64,000 nucleotides of DNA from an uncultured Treponema sp. (lineage in GTDB: Bacteria; Spirochaetota; Spirochaetia; Treponematales; Treponemataceae). The translations under genes were made by a program, and so were the position numbers. Numbering within the stretch: the first letter of the stretch is position 1; each line of letters begins with the position of its first letter. Positions 33,367 to 42,587 of this stretch are shown piece after piece. The stretch is taken from positions 1 to 64,000 of the forward strand of contig CASGBA010000007.1 in the NCBI GenBank assembly GCA_949299755.1, in the 5' to 3' direction. Under the pieces are notes generated by a model. It saw nothing but the letters and a program-made list of their open reading frames with translations. It was not told the origin of the DNA and did no database searches.

Positions 33367-34259
33367 GGATCCTCCGATGGAAAGGATATTTTTTTCAAAC
33401 ATGTTTTAACCGAACGTTTTTCCTGGGGAGTCTCAATACAGGGCAAAGGTATAATCGAAGGGATTCCCATTGATGGCGAAACAAGAACCCCACTGTCAAG
33501 ACAAGCACAGAAAAATTTATAATACCTATCAATAGGTATATCAAAGTTTTTCCGAAGCGTCAGATAGGCGCCTTTCCGGATCCACAGGGATTTTTCCCCG
33601 GGATGAAAAACCGCACTGAAATCGTTGTCATCATACACCGGAATTTTCCGACGTAAATCATAAACGGATCTCGCAAAAACCGGAAGAAGTTGCGGGGGGA
33701 TTGAATCCCCGGTATACAGCCCGGGAAGAATCTCCAGACTGTCAGAAACGGTGTCTGGTATATCCAGGCAAGGTGTATCGGTTTGCTTTTCCTTTCCGGG
33801 AACAAAAACAATCACTCCGGAAAATTCCGGAGAAGCCCCCCAAGGGAATGGAACGGTAAAAAGCACCGCTTCCCCGGATGAAGGAAGAGACATCATTCCT
33901 GTCCCTGGGTCAAAGTCCCAGGGCCGCCAGTCAACCGTCCCAATCCCGGCGGCGGCGCAAGCTTTAAAGGCTCTTTCTCTGGAACAAAACCAGGACACGG
34001 TTCCTGTTCCCCCGAAAAGAGCGCAAACAGCCGCAGTTAAGCTTTTCCTGCCACCGGTTGGCAGGAAACCGCTTAATCCTCTGTCCAGCATATTTTTCAA
34101 CACCAACTTAGAGCCGCCGCACCGCCTGCCGAGAACTGCCGCGCCGCCGTCCAAAAACATATCCAGCAGGCGCACATTTTTTTCCGTATAAAGCCAGCAA
34201 CCCCGTGCACGCCGGACATTGCCGAAACGCTTGCGTATTTCGGCGGCGTAATCAATCAT
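33363..34259 (-). CDS. Aminotransferase-like protein, apparently without PLP lysine region
   Basis: A 298-residue cytoplasmic protein. The N-terminus (R-A-R-G-C-W-L-Y-T-E-K near residue 17, then L-L-D-M-F-L-D-G-G near 30) resembles the opening of class III aminotransferases, and the C-terminal stretch (Y-Y-K-F-F-C-A-C-L-D-S-G-V-L-V-S-P-S) resembles their small domain. The middle is shorter than usual and shows no clear PLP-lysine motif. It may be a degenerate or non-PLP member; this is inference from motif likeness. ATG 34259 is used, overlapping the gatB stop by eight bases; an upstream in-frame start at 34301 lies deeper in gatB. Confidence 0.45.
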   Translation of the reverse strand: MIDYAAEIRKRFGNVRRARGCWLYTEKNVRLLDMFLDGGAAVLGRRCGGSKLVLKNMLDRGLSGFLPTGGRKSLTAAVCALFGGTGTVSWFCSRERAFKACAAAGIGTVDWRPWDFDPGTGMMSLPSSGEAVLFTVPFPWGASPEFSGVIVFVPGKEKQTDTPCLDIPDTVSDSLEILPGLYTGDSIPPQLLPVFARSVYDLRRKIPVYDDNDFSAVFHPGEKSLWIRKGAYLTLRKNFDIPIDRYYKFFCACLDSGVLVSPSMGIPSIIPLPCIETPQEKRSVKTCLKKISFPSEDP

Positions 34260-35808
34260 CTGCACCGCCAAGCTTTTCCCGGACAAGACGGGCGGCCGCA
34301 TCTGGATCCGCCTGCCCCCTGGATTTTTTCATCACCTGCCCCACGAGCCATGCGGCAACATTTGTTTTCCCTGCCCGGAAGTCAGCGACAGCGCCGGGGT
34401 TTTCAGCGAACACCTCATCAACAACAGCGGCAATAACCGCGAGATCAGAGACCCGCTTCATTCCCTTTTCTTCGATGATAGCAGACGGACTCTTGCCGGT
34501 TTCGAGCATACAGGTGAAAACATCCTTCGCCTGCTTGCTGGTGATTGTCTTGGAAGAAATGCAATTCACCAGTTCGGCAAGGGAACCGGGGGTAACCTTC
34601 AGTTCCGCCAAGGCTTTTGAAAGGGTTGTGTTTTTTTCGTTCACGGCGGCAAGAACTTCGGAAACAACCCAGTTGGCGACCTTTTTCGGATCGGTGGACT
34701 TTGCGGCAGCTTTTTCAAACCATTCCGCCAGTTCCCTTTCCGTGGTGAGGGTTGTGGCGTCAAAATCAGACAAGCCGAATTCGGCTTTGAATCTGTCCCG
34801 TTTTTCCTGGGGACGCTCCCCTACCTTCGCTTTCGCCGCGGAAATAAATTCATCACTCAAATAAAAGGGCTTGATGTCCGGTTCCACCACAAAGCGGTAA
34901 TCTATGAAAGAGTTCTTTGTGCGCTGGACAACGGTCTCACCCTTTGCCTCATCCCACCCCATTGTGTTTTTATATCCGGGGTTAAATGAGAGATCTTCCC
35001 CCGCATCCCGTTTTGCCACAAACTCCGCTATTTGCCTGTTGGCCTCATAGCGGCAGGCATCCCGGATCCATTTAAACGAGTTCATGTTTTTTATTTCGGA
35101 AATGGGGGTACGGTATTCCTGTCCACCGTCATGGATAATCACGTTGATATTCGCATCACAGCGCATCGAGCCTTCTTCCAGGTTTCCGTCTGTGACGCCT
35201 ATGTACCGGAGTATTTCCCGCAGGGTTTGCATAAACGCCGAAGCTTCTTCCGGGGATTTCATATCCGGCTTAGAGACAATTTCAATGAGCGGGACTCCGG
35301 AACGGTTGTAATCGATGTAACTGTGGGCGTCTTCAATATGAAGACTCTTGCCTACATCCTCTTCAAGATGGATGCGCTCAATCCTGACTTCCTTCCATAC
35401 TGGAGGCTTTGAAGGCGGCGCAATATTTATGCGCACAAGCCCGTCCCTGCACAAAGGAATATCGTACTGGGTTATTTGATAACCTTTAACCAAGTCCGGA
35501 TAAAAATAATGCTTGCGGTCAAATTTGGTGAAACGGTTTATTTCGCAGTCAAGAGCCATACCGGCAATAACACCGAATTCCACATATTCCCTGCTTACAA
35601 TGGGCATAGCGCCCGGAAGTCCCAGACACACAGGACAAACACGGGTATTGGGCATTCCGCCGTATTTATTCTCACAGGCACAGAAAGCTTTGGTTTTTGT
35701 AAGCAATTCGCAGTGAATTTCGCATCCAATCATTATTTCATAATCCAACCCGAAATCATTTATTCCCGGATCTTTTGCCATAGAAGAATTATTGTTTTTA
35801 TCACTCAC
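34252..35808 (-). CDS. gatB: Asp/Glu-tRNA amidotransferase subunit B
   Basis: Kinase/tRNA-recognition subunit of GatCAB, which converts mischarged Glu-tRNA(Gln) or Asp-tRNA(Asn) to the amide form. The 518-residue protein has G-C-E-I-H-C-E-L near residue 28, the zinc-type cysteines around C-A-C and C-P-V-C-L-G-L-P-G, E-D-V-G-K-S-L-H near 128, and the YqeY tail domain (about 375-518). The start is taken as GTG 35808, which overlaps the gatA stop (GTGA) and has GGAGG seven bases before; ATG at codon 9 is the alternative. Operon order is gatC-gatA-gatB. Confidence 0.94.
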   Translation of the reverse strand: MSDKNNNSSMAKDPGINDFGLDYEIMIGCEIHCELLTKTKAFCACENKYGGMPNTRVCPVCLGLPGAMPIVSREYVEFGVIAGMALDCEINRFTKFDRKHYFYPDLVKGYQITQYDIPLCRDGLVRINIAPPSKPPVWKEVRIERIHLEEDVGKSLHIEDAHSYIDYNRSGVPLIEIVSKPDMKSPEEASAFMQTLREILRYIGVTDGNLEEGSMRCDANINVIIHDGGQEYRTPISEIKNMNSFKWIRDACRYEANRQIAEFVAKRDAGEDLSFNPGYKNTMGWDEAKGETVVQRTKNSFIDYRFVVEPDIKPFYLSDEFISAAKAKVGERPQEKRDRFKAEFGLSDFDATTLTTERELAEWFEKAAAKSTDPKKVANWVVSEVLAAVNEKNTTLSKALAELKVTPGSLAELVNCISSKTITSKQAKDVFTCMLETGKSPSAIIEEKGMKRVSDLAVIAAVVDEVFAENPGAVADFRAGKTNVAAWLVGQVMKKSRGQADPDAAARLVREKLGGADD

Positions 35809-37289
35809 AGCGGTGCCTCCGCACTGAATTCCCTGCCACAATCAACTTCCCAGGTTTTTGCGGCTCTCAGGATTTTTTCTTCCCCGAACATGGGACCACA
35901 TATCTGGATTCCTACAGGCAAACCTTCAGGGGTTTTTCCCATGGGAACAGACAAAGAAGGAATGCGGGCTAAATTAACAAAGGTTGTAAATAAGTCTGAA
36001 AGATACATGGCCAGAGGATCATCAACTTTGGAACCCAACGGGAAAGCGGTTGTAGGACTCGTCGGCACAAGCATCAAATCGTATTTGGAAAACACATCCG
36101 CCACATCTTTTTGAATGCGGGCCCGGACACTCATTGCTTTTTTGTAACAGTCCCCGGAGAAATGGGTTGAAAGCACATAATTACCGATTACAATCCGCCT
36201 TTTCACCTCGGCACCGAAACCGTCCGAGCGGGTGCTTACATAAAGTTCGTCATACCCTTCCCCTGGATCACGGCGGATCCCGTAACGTATGCCGTCAAAG
36301 CGTGAAAGATTGGAAGCCGCTTCGGAAAGAGCTATAACATAATAACAGCTTACCGCAGCTTCAAGTACAGGAATTGAAACCACATCAAGAATTGCACCCT
36401 GGGATTTAAACCAAACACAAACTTTGTCAAAAACAGCGGATATCCGGCTGTCCAATCCCTTTGCCACGACAAACTCTTTCGGAAGGGCGATTTTCACTCC
36501 TTTTAAATCGAGGGGAGGCAGGTTTGAAGGATTGGAAATTTCCAAAGAAGCTGAAGTATCATCACAACGATCACGGCCTGCCATTACAGACAAAGCAAGG
36601 GCTGTATCTTCCGCACTTTTAGAAAGAATACCAACTTGATCCAGTGAGGAACCGAAAGCGACCACACCATAGCGGCTCAAAGTGCCATAAGTTGGTTTCA
36701 AACCGTACACACCACAGTAGGAAGCGGGGAGCCGGACAGAACCTCCGGTTTCAGTTCCAAGGGCAAAGGGAGCCTGCCCTCCTGCCACCACGGCGGCGGA
36801 ACCCCCGGAACTGCCTCCCGGAGTAAGGTTCCTGTCAACCGGATTCCTGGACGGTCCGTAGGAGGAATATTCCGTGGAGGAGCCCATGGCGAATTCATCC
36901 ATATTTGTCCGCCCCAGAGGCACAGCTCCGGCATCCAAAAGCCTGCTTACAACCGTGGCATTATAGGGGGCAATGTAACCTTCCAGAATATGACTGCCAC
37001 AGGTGCATTTTTTTCCTTTCACGGAAATATTATCTTTTACCGCAAAGGGAAGTCCAAGCAATGGACTTTTATCCCCGTTTTTGCGGGCTGCATCGGCAGC
37101 GGCCGCTTTTTCCTCCGCATCAGAGTACCATTCAACATAACCCTGCAAGGGTTTACCGGAAGTGCAGTCCTTTTCCCAGGCAGACTTATAAGCCTTTACA
37201 ATTTCCAAACTGGACAAAGAGCCGTCTTCCAGAAGTTTCAACATTTCAACAGCGGATAAGTCGCAAATATCTGTTTCAGATTTTCCCAT
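35805..37289 (-). CDS. gatA: Asp/Glu-tRNA amidotransferase subunit A
   Basis: Amidase subunit that releases ammonia from glutamine. The 494-residue protein has the amidase-signature catalytic triad: Lys in F-A-V-K-D-N near residue 77, and the Gly/Ser loop T-P-G-G-S-S-G-G-S near 155 with cis-Ser and Ser nucleophile, followed by G-T-E-T-G-G-S. ATG 37289 is preferred over an upstream start at 37322 that would overlap gatC. It has GGAGGAGG upstream inside the end of gatC, with the gatC stop one base away. Confidence 0.95.
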   Translation of the reverse strand: MGKSETDICDLSAVEMLKLLEDGSLSSLEIVKAYKSAWEKDCTSGKPLQGYVEWYSDAEEKAAAADAARKNGDKSPLLGLPFAVKDNISVKGKKCTCGSHILEGYIAPYNATVVSRLLDAGAVPLGRTNMDEFAMGSSTEYSSYGPSRNPVDRNLTPGGSSGGSAAVVAGGQAPFALGTETGGSVRLPASYCGVYGLKPTYGTLSRYGVVAFGSSLDQVGILSKSAEDTALALSVMAGRDRCDDTSASLEISNPSNLPPLDLKGVKIALPKEFVVAKGLDSRISAVFDKVCVWFKSQGAILDVVSIPVLEAAVSCYYVIALSEAASNLSRFDGIRYGIRRDPGEGYDELYVSTRSDGFGAEVKRRIVIGNYVLSTHFSGDCYKKAMSVRARIQKDVADVFSKYDLMLVPTSPTTAFPLGSKVDDPLAMYLSDLFTTFVNLARIPSLSVPMGKTPEGLPVGIQICGPMFGEEKILRAAKTWEVDCGREFSAEAPL

Positions 37290-37290
37290 T

Positions 37291-37602
37291 TCAGGCTCCT
37301 CCTCCGAGAACTTTCGGCACACGGAAATATCCGTCCATGAACTCAGGGGTCATGCGTTTTAAATCCTGCTGCTCAAGGCCGGAACGGACGGTCTCATCCC
37401 GGAGACTTTCAATCTCCGTAGTGGGATAAGCGTCATAAGGATTTCCATCCCCGGAAAATTTTGAAAGAATCTCAAAATAATCCACTATCTGGCTGACCTG
37501 GGCCGCAAGAGTTTCTGTGTCCGTACTTTCAGGTGAAAGTCTGGAAAGATACAAGAGGTTTTCAAATGTGGTTTGATCTATCCGAGAACTTTTTCCGCTC
37601 AT
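37291..37602 (-). CDS. gatC: Asp/Glu-tRNA amidotransferase subunit C
   Basis: Small chaperone-like subunit of GatCAB that wraps subunits A and B. The 103-residue product has the usual features: N-L-L-Y-L-S-R-L near residue 14, Q-I-V-D-Y-F near 37, and a C-terminal R-V-P-K-V-L. ATG 37602 is chosen because GGAGGG sits just before it; the upstream in-frame ATG at 37617 would place that site inside the coding region. First of three gat genes. Confidence 0.88.
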   Translation of the reverse strand: MSGKSSRIDQTTFENLLYLSRLSPESTDTETLAAQVSQIVDYFEILSKFSGDGNPYDAYPTTEIESLRDETVRSGLEQQDLKRMTPEFMDGYFRVPKVLGGGA

Positions 37603-37645
37603 ATTATTTCCCTCCATCAGTTTTGCGATGACAGATTTCTCAGTT

Positions 37646-39949
37646 TTAGTCTTTCACAATCATAAGGGTGTGCCCCTGATACTCCGGCATAAATTTTTTT
37701 TCCCCGCCGGATTCAAAATGCACCAAAATAACATATTCCGATTCATCCGGATCATCTCCGGAAAAATAGGTTTTTGTTATAATACCATAACCGTAATCGT
37801 CATGGAAGACAGTAACGCCTTTTTTCCACTTCAGGACTAAATCAGAATGAAGGCCTTCCTTTCCTGTCACCGCGGATTTTTCCTCAAGGGGAACGCCTGT
37901 TCTCCCGGATTTTTCTGCAAGGGCTTTTTCTTCAATGGCGTTTTTGCAAAAGGCTGAAAAAGAAGATGGAGGCGATCCCAAGACTTTAATTCCGTCCGGG
38001 GGCAGCTCGTACAGGAACCTGCTGGGTCGTCCAGGCTGAATAGAACCATAGATACGCCGTACAGAGCAACTGGTAAGATACAGCCTTTTCATAGCCCTGG
38101 TACAACCCACATACATCAGGCGCCGTTCCTCTTCCAACGCTTCCCCCGTTTTATCATCCCGGGGGAAAAGGCCCTCCTCCAATCCGGTGATAACAACCCG
38201 CTTGAATTCGAGTCCCTTTGTGTTATGAAGGGTTATCAAGGTAACCCGGTCGGATATTTCTTCCGTTTCCCGGTTATCTGATGCCGCTTCCCTGTCCAGC
38301 CTTATTTGCTCGAGAAAATCCGAAAGTCCCTGAATCGAAAAAGGATAAAAAACCGCCGCATTGGCAAGCTCTGTCATGCTAAGAGCCCGGGAAGCCCCGG
38401 TACCCTCCTCCCGGTTCTTGTAAAAATCCTGGAGACCGCTTTTCTCTAAAACACCGGATATAAAACCGGAAAGATTTTCTCCGGTTTCTTTTTCCGCAGC
38501 CGCTTTTAACTCCGAAATACATTCTCTTACAGATGAAACAAAGGCGGACAGATTTTCCCCCGCCTTTTTCAATTTCGGAACAATATTTTCCGCAGCGGAC
38601 AGATAATCAACGGAATCTCCGCCGGCTTCACCGGTCAAACGTTCAAACTCCATCTGTATTTTCGCACAGGTTGTAGCCCCGACTCCTGCCACAGTTTTTC
38701 TCAAAAGTTTGAAAAAGGCAACCTCATCCCTCCGGTTAAATATAAAAGAAAGAAGAGAAAGGGCAAGTTTCACCTCCTCCCTTTCATAAAATTTCAAAGA
38801 GCCTATAACCGTATATGGTATTTTTGATTTAATGAATTCTGTTTCAAAGGACATGGACTGGGCGTTGGTACGGTATAAAACCGCCCAATCCCGGTAAGGA
38901 TGACCTTTTTCAAAAGCCTGCTGTATGAGCTGGGCACAGAATTCCGCTTCCACTTCCTGACTGGTTAAAAATGCCAGAACGGGTTTTTTCCCGGAAGGGC
39001 ATTCAGTGTATAAAGTTTTGCCTAACCGTCCATCGTTATTGGAAACTATTTCGGAGGCAACCCGCAAAATTTCCGGAGTGGAACGATAGTTTTTTTCAAG
39101 CCGTATAATTTCAGCTCCGGGAAAATTTTCGGTGAAGGTCAGGATGTTGGAAACTTCCGCACCCCGGAAACTGTAAATTGACTGATCATCATCACCCACA
39201 ACACAAAGATAAGTTTCCGGCCCCACCAGTTCCTTCAAAAGCTCAAACTGGGCAATATTTGAATCCTGATATTCATCCACAAGAATAACAGAAAACTGTC
39301 GGTGAATGTCTTCTTTAATCCCGGGATTTTCCCTGAGGATTTTTACAGGCAGATAAATCAAATCGCCGAAATCAACATTTCCTGACTTGCGGAGCCTTTC
39401 CGTATATTTCCGGAACACAGAGGCAAAATCAGGATCAGGATCCATCAAGGCTAAATCAGGGTTATCATATTCCAGACAGTAATTTTTCGCCCGGTCAATC
39501 TTCTGCATAACCGCCGGAGTTTGAAAAGCGGAAAGACCTGTTTCCGCCTGTCTTAAAAGAGCGGCGGAGTCATCATCGTCATAAATAGTATAATTAGGGG
39601 AAAGGCCGGCCGAAAAACCGTATTGCCGCAGGAATTTCGCACCGAAGGAATGGAAAGTTTTTATTACAGCCCAGGAAGCCTCAGGATTCAAGGCTGTAGC
39701 CCGGCTACGCATTTCACGTGCGGCCTTGTTTGTAAATGTCACGGCAAGGATATTTTCCGGGCGGATTCCCTTTTTCGAGATAAGCCATGCGATTTTTGTT
39801 GTAATCACCCTGGTTTTACCGGAACCGGCACCGGCAAGAATTAAAAGAGGGGAGCCTTCATGGGTTACCGCCCGGCGCTGTTCTTCATTTAAATTCCCCA
39901 GAAGGAATTCATCCTCTATCCCGTCTTTAATGGTGTTAAAATCCGACAT
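37646..39949 (-). CDS. pcrA: UvrD/PcrA-family 3'-5' DNA helicase
   Basis: Superfamily 1A helicase of 767 residues. Motif I is A-G-A-G-S-G-K-T near residue 43; the Q motif L-N-E-E-Q-R-R-A-V lies near 20. Motif II reads V-D-E-Y-Q-D-S near 218, motif III G-D-D-D-Q-S-I-Y near 246, motif V H-N-T-K-G-L-E-F near 568 and motif VI Y-V-G-C-T-R-A near 610. The C-terminal 60 residues form a small Tudor-like module (F-H-D-D-Y-G-Y-G). It unwinds DNA in repair and clears RNA polymerase or recombinase. ATG 39949 follows the rimO stop closely; a TTG at 39970 overlapping that stop is possible. Confidence 0.9.
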   Translation of the reverse strand: MSDFNTIKDGIEDEFLLGNLNEEQRRAVTHEGSPLLILAGAGSGKTRVITTKIAWLISKKGIRPENILAVTFTNKAAREMRSRATALNPEASWAVIKTFHSFGAKFLRQYGFSAGLSPNYTIYDDDDSAALLRQAETGLSAFQTPAVMQKIDRAKNYCLEYDNPDLALMDPDPDFASVFRKYTERLRKSGNVDFGDLIYLPVKILRENPGIKEDIHRQFSVILVDEYQDSNIAQFELLKELVGPETYLCVVGDDDQSIYSFRGAEVSNILTFTENFPGAEIIRLEKNYRSTPEILRVASEIVSNNDGRLGKTLYTECPSGKKPVLAFLTSQEVEAEFCAQLIQQAFEKGHPYRDWAVLYRTNAQSMSFETEFIKSKIPYTVIGSLKFYEREEVKLALSLLSFIFNRRDEVAFFKLLRKTVAGVGATTCAKIQMEFERLTGEAGGDSVDYLSAAENIVPKLKKAGENLSAFVSSVRECISELKAAAEKETGENLSGFISGVLEKSGLQDFYKNREEGTGASRALSMTELANAAVFYPFSIQGLSDFLEQIRLDREAASDNRETEEISDRVTLITLHNTKGLEFKRVVITGLEEGLFPRDDKTGEALEEERRLMYVGCTRAMKRLYLTSCSVRRIYGSIQPGRPSRFLYELPPDGIKVLGSPPSSFSAFCKNAIEEKALAEKSGRTGVPLEEKSAVTGKEGLHSDLVLKWKKGVTVFHDDYGYGIITKTYFSGDDPDESEYVILVHFESGGEKKFMPEYQGHTLMIVKD

Positions 39950-39966
39950 TCCGCAACCTGATGAAA

Positions 39967-41433
39967 TCAATCTTCCAATCTGAAGGCTTCCACATCAGAA
40001 CCGCGAACCGCCGTAATTTTTGCCCTCACAATGGAACCGGGAGCAACGGAAACTTTATACCCGTCCGTCTCCTCCGAACAACTCCGACGGTACCGTAAAA
40101 CAACGGAACCGTCTACTTCCGGCGCTTGAAACCAAGCCCGGCCTATCGCAAAAAGAAATTCCTGTTCCTCCGTTTCCGGAGGGATACATTCTTCCACCAA
40201 GACAAGAACTTCTTTTCCCACAAAAAAACGCAACCCTTCCCCGGTAATTTCTTCCTGGGCATCATACAGATTTTTTTTTCTGAAAGAAGCGGTTTTTCTG
40301 GAAATTTTAGGTTTTATCTTATGAGCCGCGGTCCCCTCTTCGGAAGAAAAGGCAAAGGCTCCTACCCAGAGGAAACGTCCTTCCTTCAAAAACGAAAGAG
40401 TGTTTTCAAAAGCCCTGTCTGTTTCCCCGGGAAAACCTGTCAAAAAGGTTGTGCGGAAAACCGCTGTTCCGTAAGGATTCCCGAAACCGGAGAAACTGTT
40501 CCGGATTGTGTTTATTAAACGCAGGTATTTTTGCGCATTTCCGCGTCTGTTCATTGAACGGAGAATATTTTCATCTCCACTCTGGAATGGTAAATCAAAA
40601 TAAGGAAGAAAGCGTCTGTCAGAAGCCATAACAGGAAGAATATCCAATGGAAAATGATCCGGATGCATATACAAAAGCCTCACCCGGAAATCACCCGGTA
40701 TGGAAGAGATCCGCTTAAGTAACAAAGAAAGGGGAGAAGGGTTTTGACCATCCACGGAATCGCCGGGACAGCAGGTTTGGCCATCCTGCGGTTTGCCGTC
40801 CAAGCCAAAAACAGCCAGATCCTGACCTATAAAATTCAGTTCAAAAACCCCGCGGGAAACAAGGGAGGAACATTCACAGACAATTTCATCTATGGTCCTG
40901 CTGCGCAACGGCCCACGGATCAGAGGAATGGCGCAAAAAGAACACCAGTTTGAACATCCTTCTGTAAGCTTTACATAGGCAGAACCTGGAAAAGAAAACA
41001 GTCCTGGTCTGTCGCCGGAACATACTCCTACCTGGGGAGGAATCAGCACAGGTCTTTTCCCGGCATTTACTGAATCCGGAGGCAAATCTTTAGAAAAAAG
41101 TCTTCCAAGGATTTCAGTGAGCATGGAAAGATCGCCGTTCCCAAAAAACCCGTCAGCTTCAGGAAGGGACTCTGCAAGAAGATTCCCATAACGTTCCGCA
41201 AGACATCCGGCGAGAAGTATCTTTGCGGCAGGATAAGCCTGCCTTGCGGAAACCACTGCGTTTATGGATTCTTTTTTTGCATCCTCAATAAAACCACAGG
41301 AATTGATTATTATAAGATCCGCATCCTCCGGTTCATCCGTAGAAGTCCACCCGGAAGAAAGCATAATCCCGTGTATCAGCTCGGCGTCAACCTGGTTTTT
41401 TGCACAGCCATGCCTATCCAGGAAAAACCGCAT
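39967..41433 (-). CDS. rimO: Ribosomal protein S12 methylthiotransferase
   Basis: Radical-SAM enzyme adding a methylthio group to the conserved Asp of S12. The 488-residue protein has the N-terminal UPF0004 domain with cysteines in H-G-C-A-K-N (residue 10), N-S-C-G-F near 45 and A-G-C-L-A near 76. The radical-SAM triad is C-S-N-W-C-S-F-C near 160. A TRAM domain is at the C-terminus. D-L-P-F-Q-S-G near 290 and the shorter length relative to MiaB support RimO over MiaB. An insert rich in Gly, Gln and Cys near 218-235 is unusual. The ATG directly follows the upstream stop with no gap. Confidence 0.88.
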   Translation of the reverse strand: MRFFLDRHGCAKNQVDAELIHGIMLSSGWTSTDEPEDADLIIINSCGFIEDAKKESINAVVSARQAYPAAKILLAGCLAERYGNLLAESLPEADGFFGNGDLSMLTEILGRLFSKDLPPDSVNAGKRPVLIPPQVGVCSGDRPGLFSFPGSAYVKLTEGCSNWCSFCAIPLIRGPLRSRTIDEIVCECSSLVSRGVFELNFIGQDLAVFGLDGKPQDGQTCCPGDSVDGQNPSPLSLLLKRISSIPGDFRVRLLYMHPDHFPLDILPVMASDRRFLPYFDLPFQSGDENILRSMNRRGNAQKYLRLINTIRNSFSGFGNPYGTAVFRTTFLTGFPGETDRAFENTLSFLKEGRFLWVGAFAFSSEEGTAAHKIKPKISRKTASFRKKNLYDAQEEITGEGLRFFVGKEVLVLVEECIPPETEEQEFLFAIGRAWFQAPEVDGSVVLRYRRSCSEETDGYKVSVAPGSIVRAKITAVRGSDVEAFRLED

Positions 41434-42549
41434 TTAATCAACATCCATAGCCACGAATCTATAACGGCCCGTGGTATCATCCCGAAGCCATCTTAAATCG
41501 CGGACGATAACTTCTCCGGGACGGCTTAAATCCAAATCCACGGTTTTTCCACCAGCTATAACCTGAAGCTTAACCGCATTACCATTGGAAGCCCAGACCC
41601 TCAAACCGTTTTTAGCCTGAACAGTCAGAATTTCAGATTTTTGGTAATAACGTTCTTCCCTTTCAGAACGGTCGATTTCATACCTGAACAGACAGTATCC
41701 ACGGAAGGTTGCATTCAAAGTAACAGGGTAAGCGGAACCACCTTCAAAAAGAACAGTCTGTTTAGAGGAATCAGAGGGGTTGACAGCCACCGTAACATCC
41801 CCGTTACCAGCAACAGCACCCTGATCCATGGGGAAAGAACCGGTGGACACAAGAATTTCGGCACCCCTGTCCGGGTCATCAGCATAAAGGTCAGAAACAA
41901 AAACTTTCATATCCGGAATATCATCACCGGAAATATCGAAAGAAATATCCTGTCCCAATTCCACAAGCCGGATCCCGGAAGGAGTCTCCAATTTAAGGAC
42001 GGGAGCGGTCTCCGCAACCTTGACTTGGTAGGTGTTTCCATCGACAGGAACCGACATACTGTCACCGGAGAAAACCCGGCCTTTGAATTCTGCGCTTGTA
42101 ATTTCATGAACAACCGGGGCCCTTTCTTCTTTTTCCACTACAACCGGGGCGGGCCGGTTAATGAAATAAGTATAAGCCCTGAATCCGGCAAACCCGACGG
42201 CGGCTAAAATAACAAGGATGATAACCACAGCCTTTATTTTATTGAGATTGCGCCCGAACAGACGTTCAAAAAAGGGACGGGCAGGAACAAGCTCGGAGAC
42301 AGGAATATTCGTTTCCTGGATTTTCTGGTTTTTATAAGCATTTACGAATTCGTTCCCGTCTAAATCCAAATATTCGCAATAGTTGCGCAGGAAACCGAAC
42401 AGATAAGATTCCCCCGGGAAATCGTCAAATTTTTCATTTTCCAAGTCTTCCAAATATCGCCTGGCAATATTTGTTTCCCTGGAAATCTGATCTAAATCCA
42501 ATCCCTTCTCAATACGCGTAGCCTGAAGTCTTTTCCCCAAACTTTCCAT
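41434..42549 (-). CDS. RodZ-like membrane protein with N-terminal helix-turn-helix
   Basis: A 371-residue inner-membrane protein. Residues 4-70 form a HTH_25 domain (L-D-Q-I-S-R-E-T-N-I, then Y-L-E-D-L-E-N). One membrane segment lies near 110-130 (V-V-I-I-L-V-I-L-A-A-V). The extracytoplasmic part has two beta-rich regions, the last (about 300-371) matching DUF4115 as in RodZ. RodZ links MreB to cell shape; the extra middle domain (about 150-290) makes this longer than E. coli RodZ. It lies between lolA and rimO with a 38-base gap after lolA and no clear Shine-Dalgarno sequence. Confidence 0.78.
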   Translation of the reverse strand: MESLGKRLQATRIEKGLDLDQISRETNIARRYLEDLENEKFDDFPGESYLFGFLRNYCEYLDLDGNEFVNAYKNQKIQETNIPVSELVPARPFFERLFGRNLNKIKAVVIILVILAAVGFAGFRAYTYFINRPAPVVVEKEERAPVVHEITSAEFKGRVFSGDSMSVPVDGNTYQVKVAETAPVLKLETPSGIRLVELGQDISFDISGDDIPDMKVFVSDLYADDPDRGAEILVSTGSFPMDQGAVAGNGDVTVAVNPSDSSKQTVLFEGGSAYPVTLNATFRGYCLFRYEIDRSEREERYYQKSEILTVQAKNGLRVWASNGNAVKLQVIAGGKTVDLDLSRPGEVIVRDLRWLRDDTTGRYRFVAMDVD

Positions 42550-42587
42550 AAAAGCACACTCTCTAAATAACTATTTTTAATAATTTT

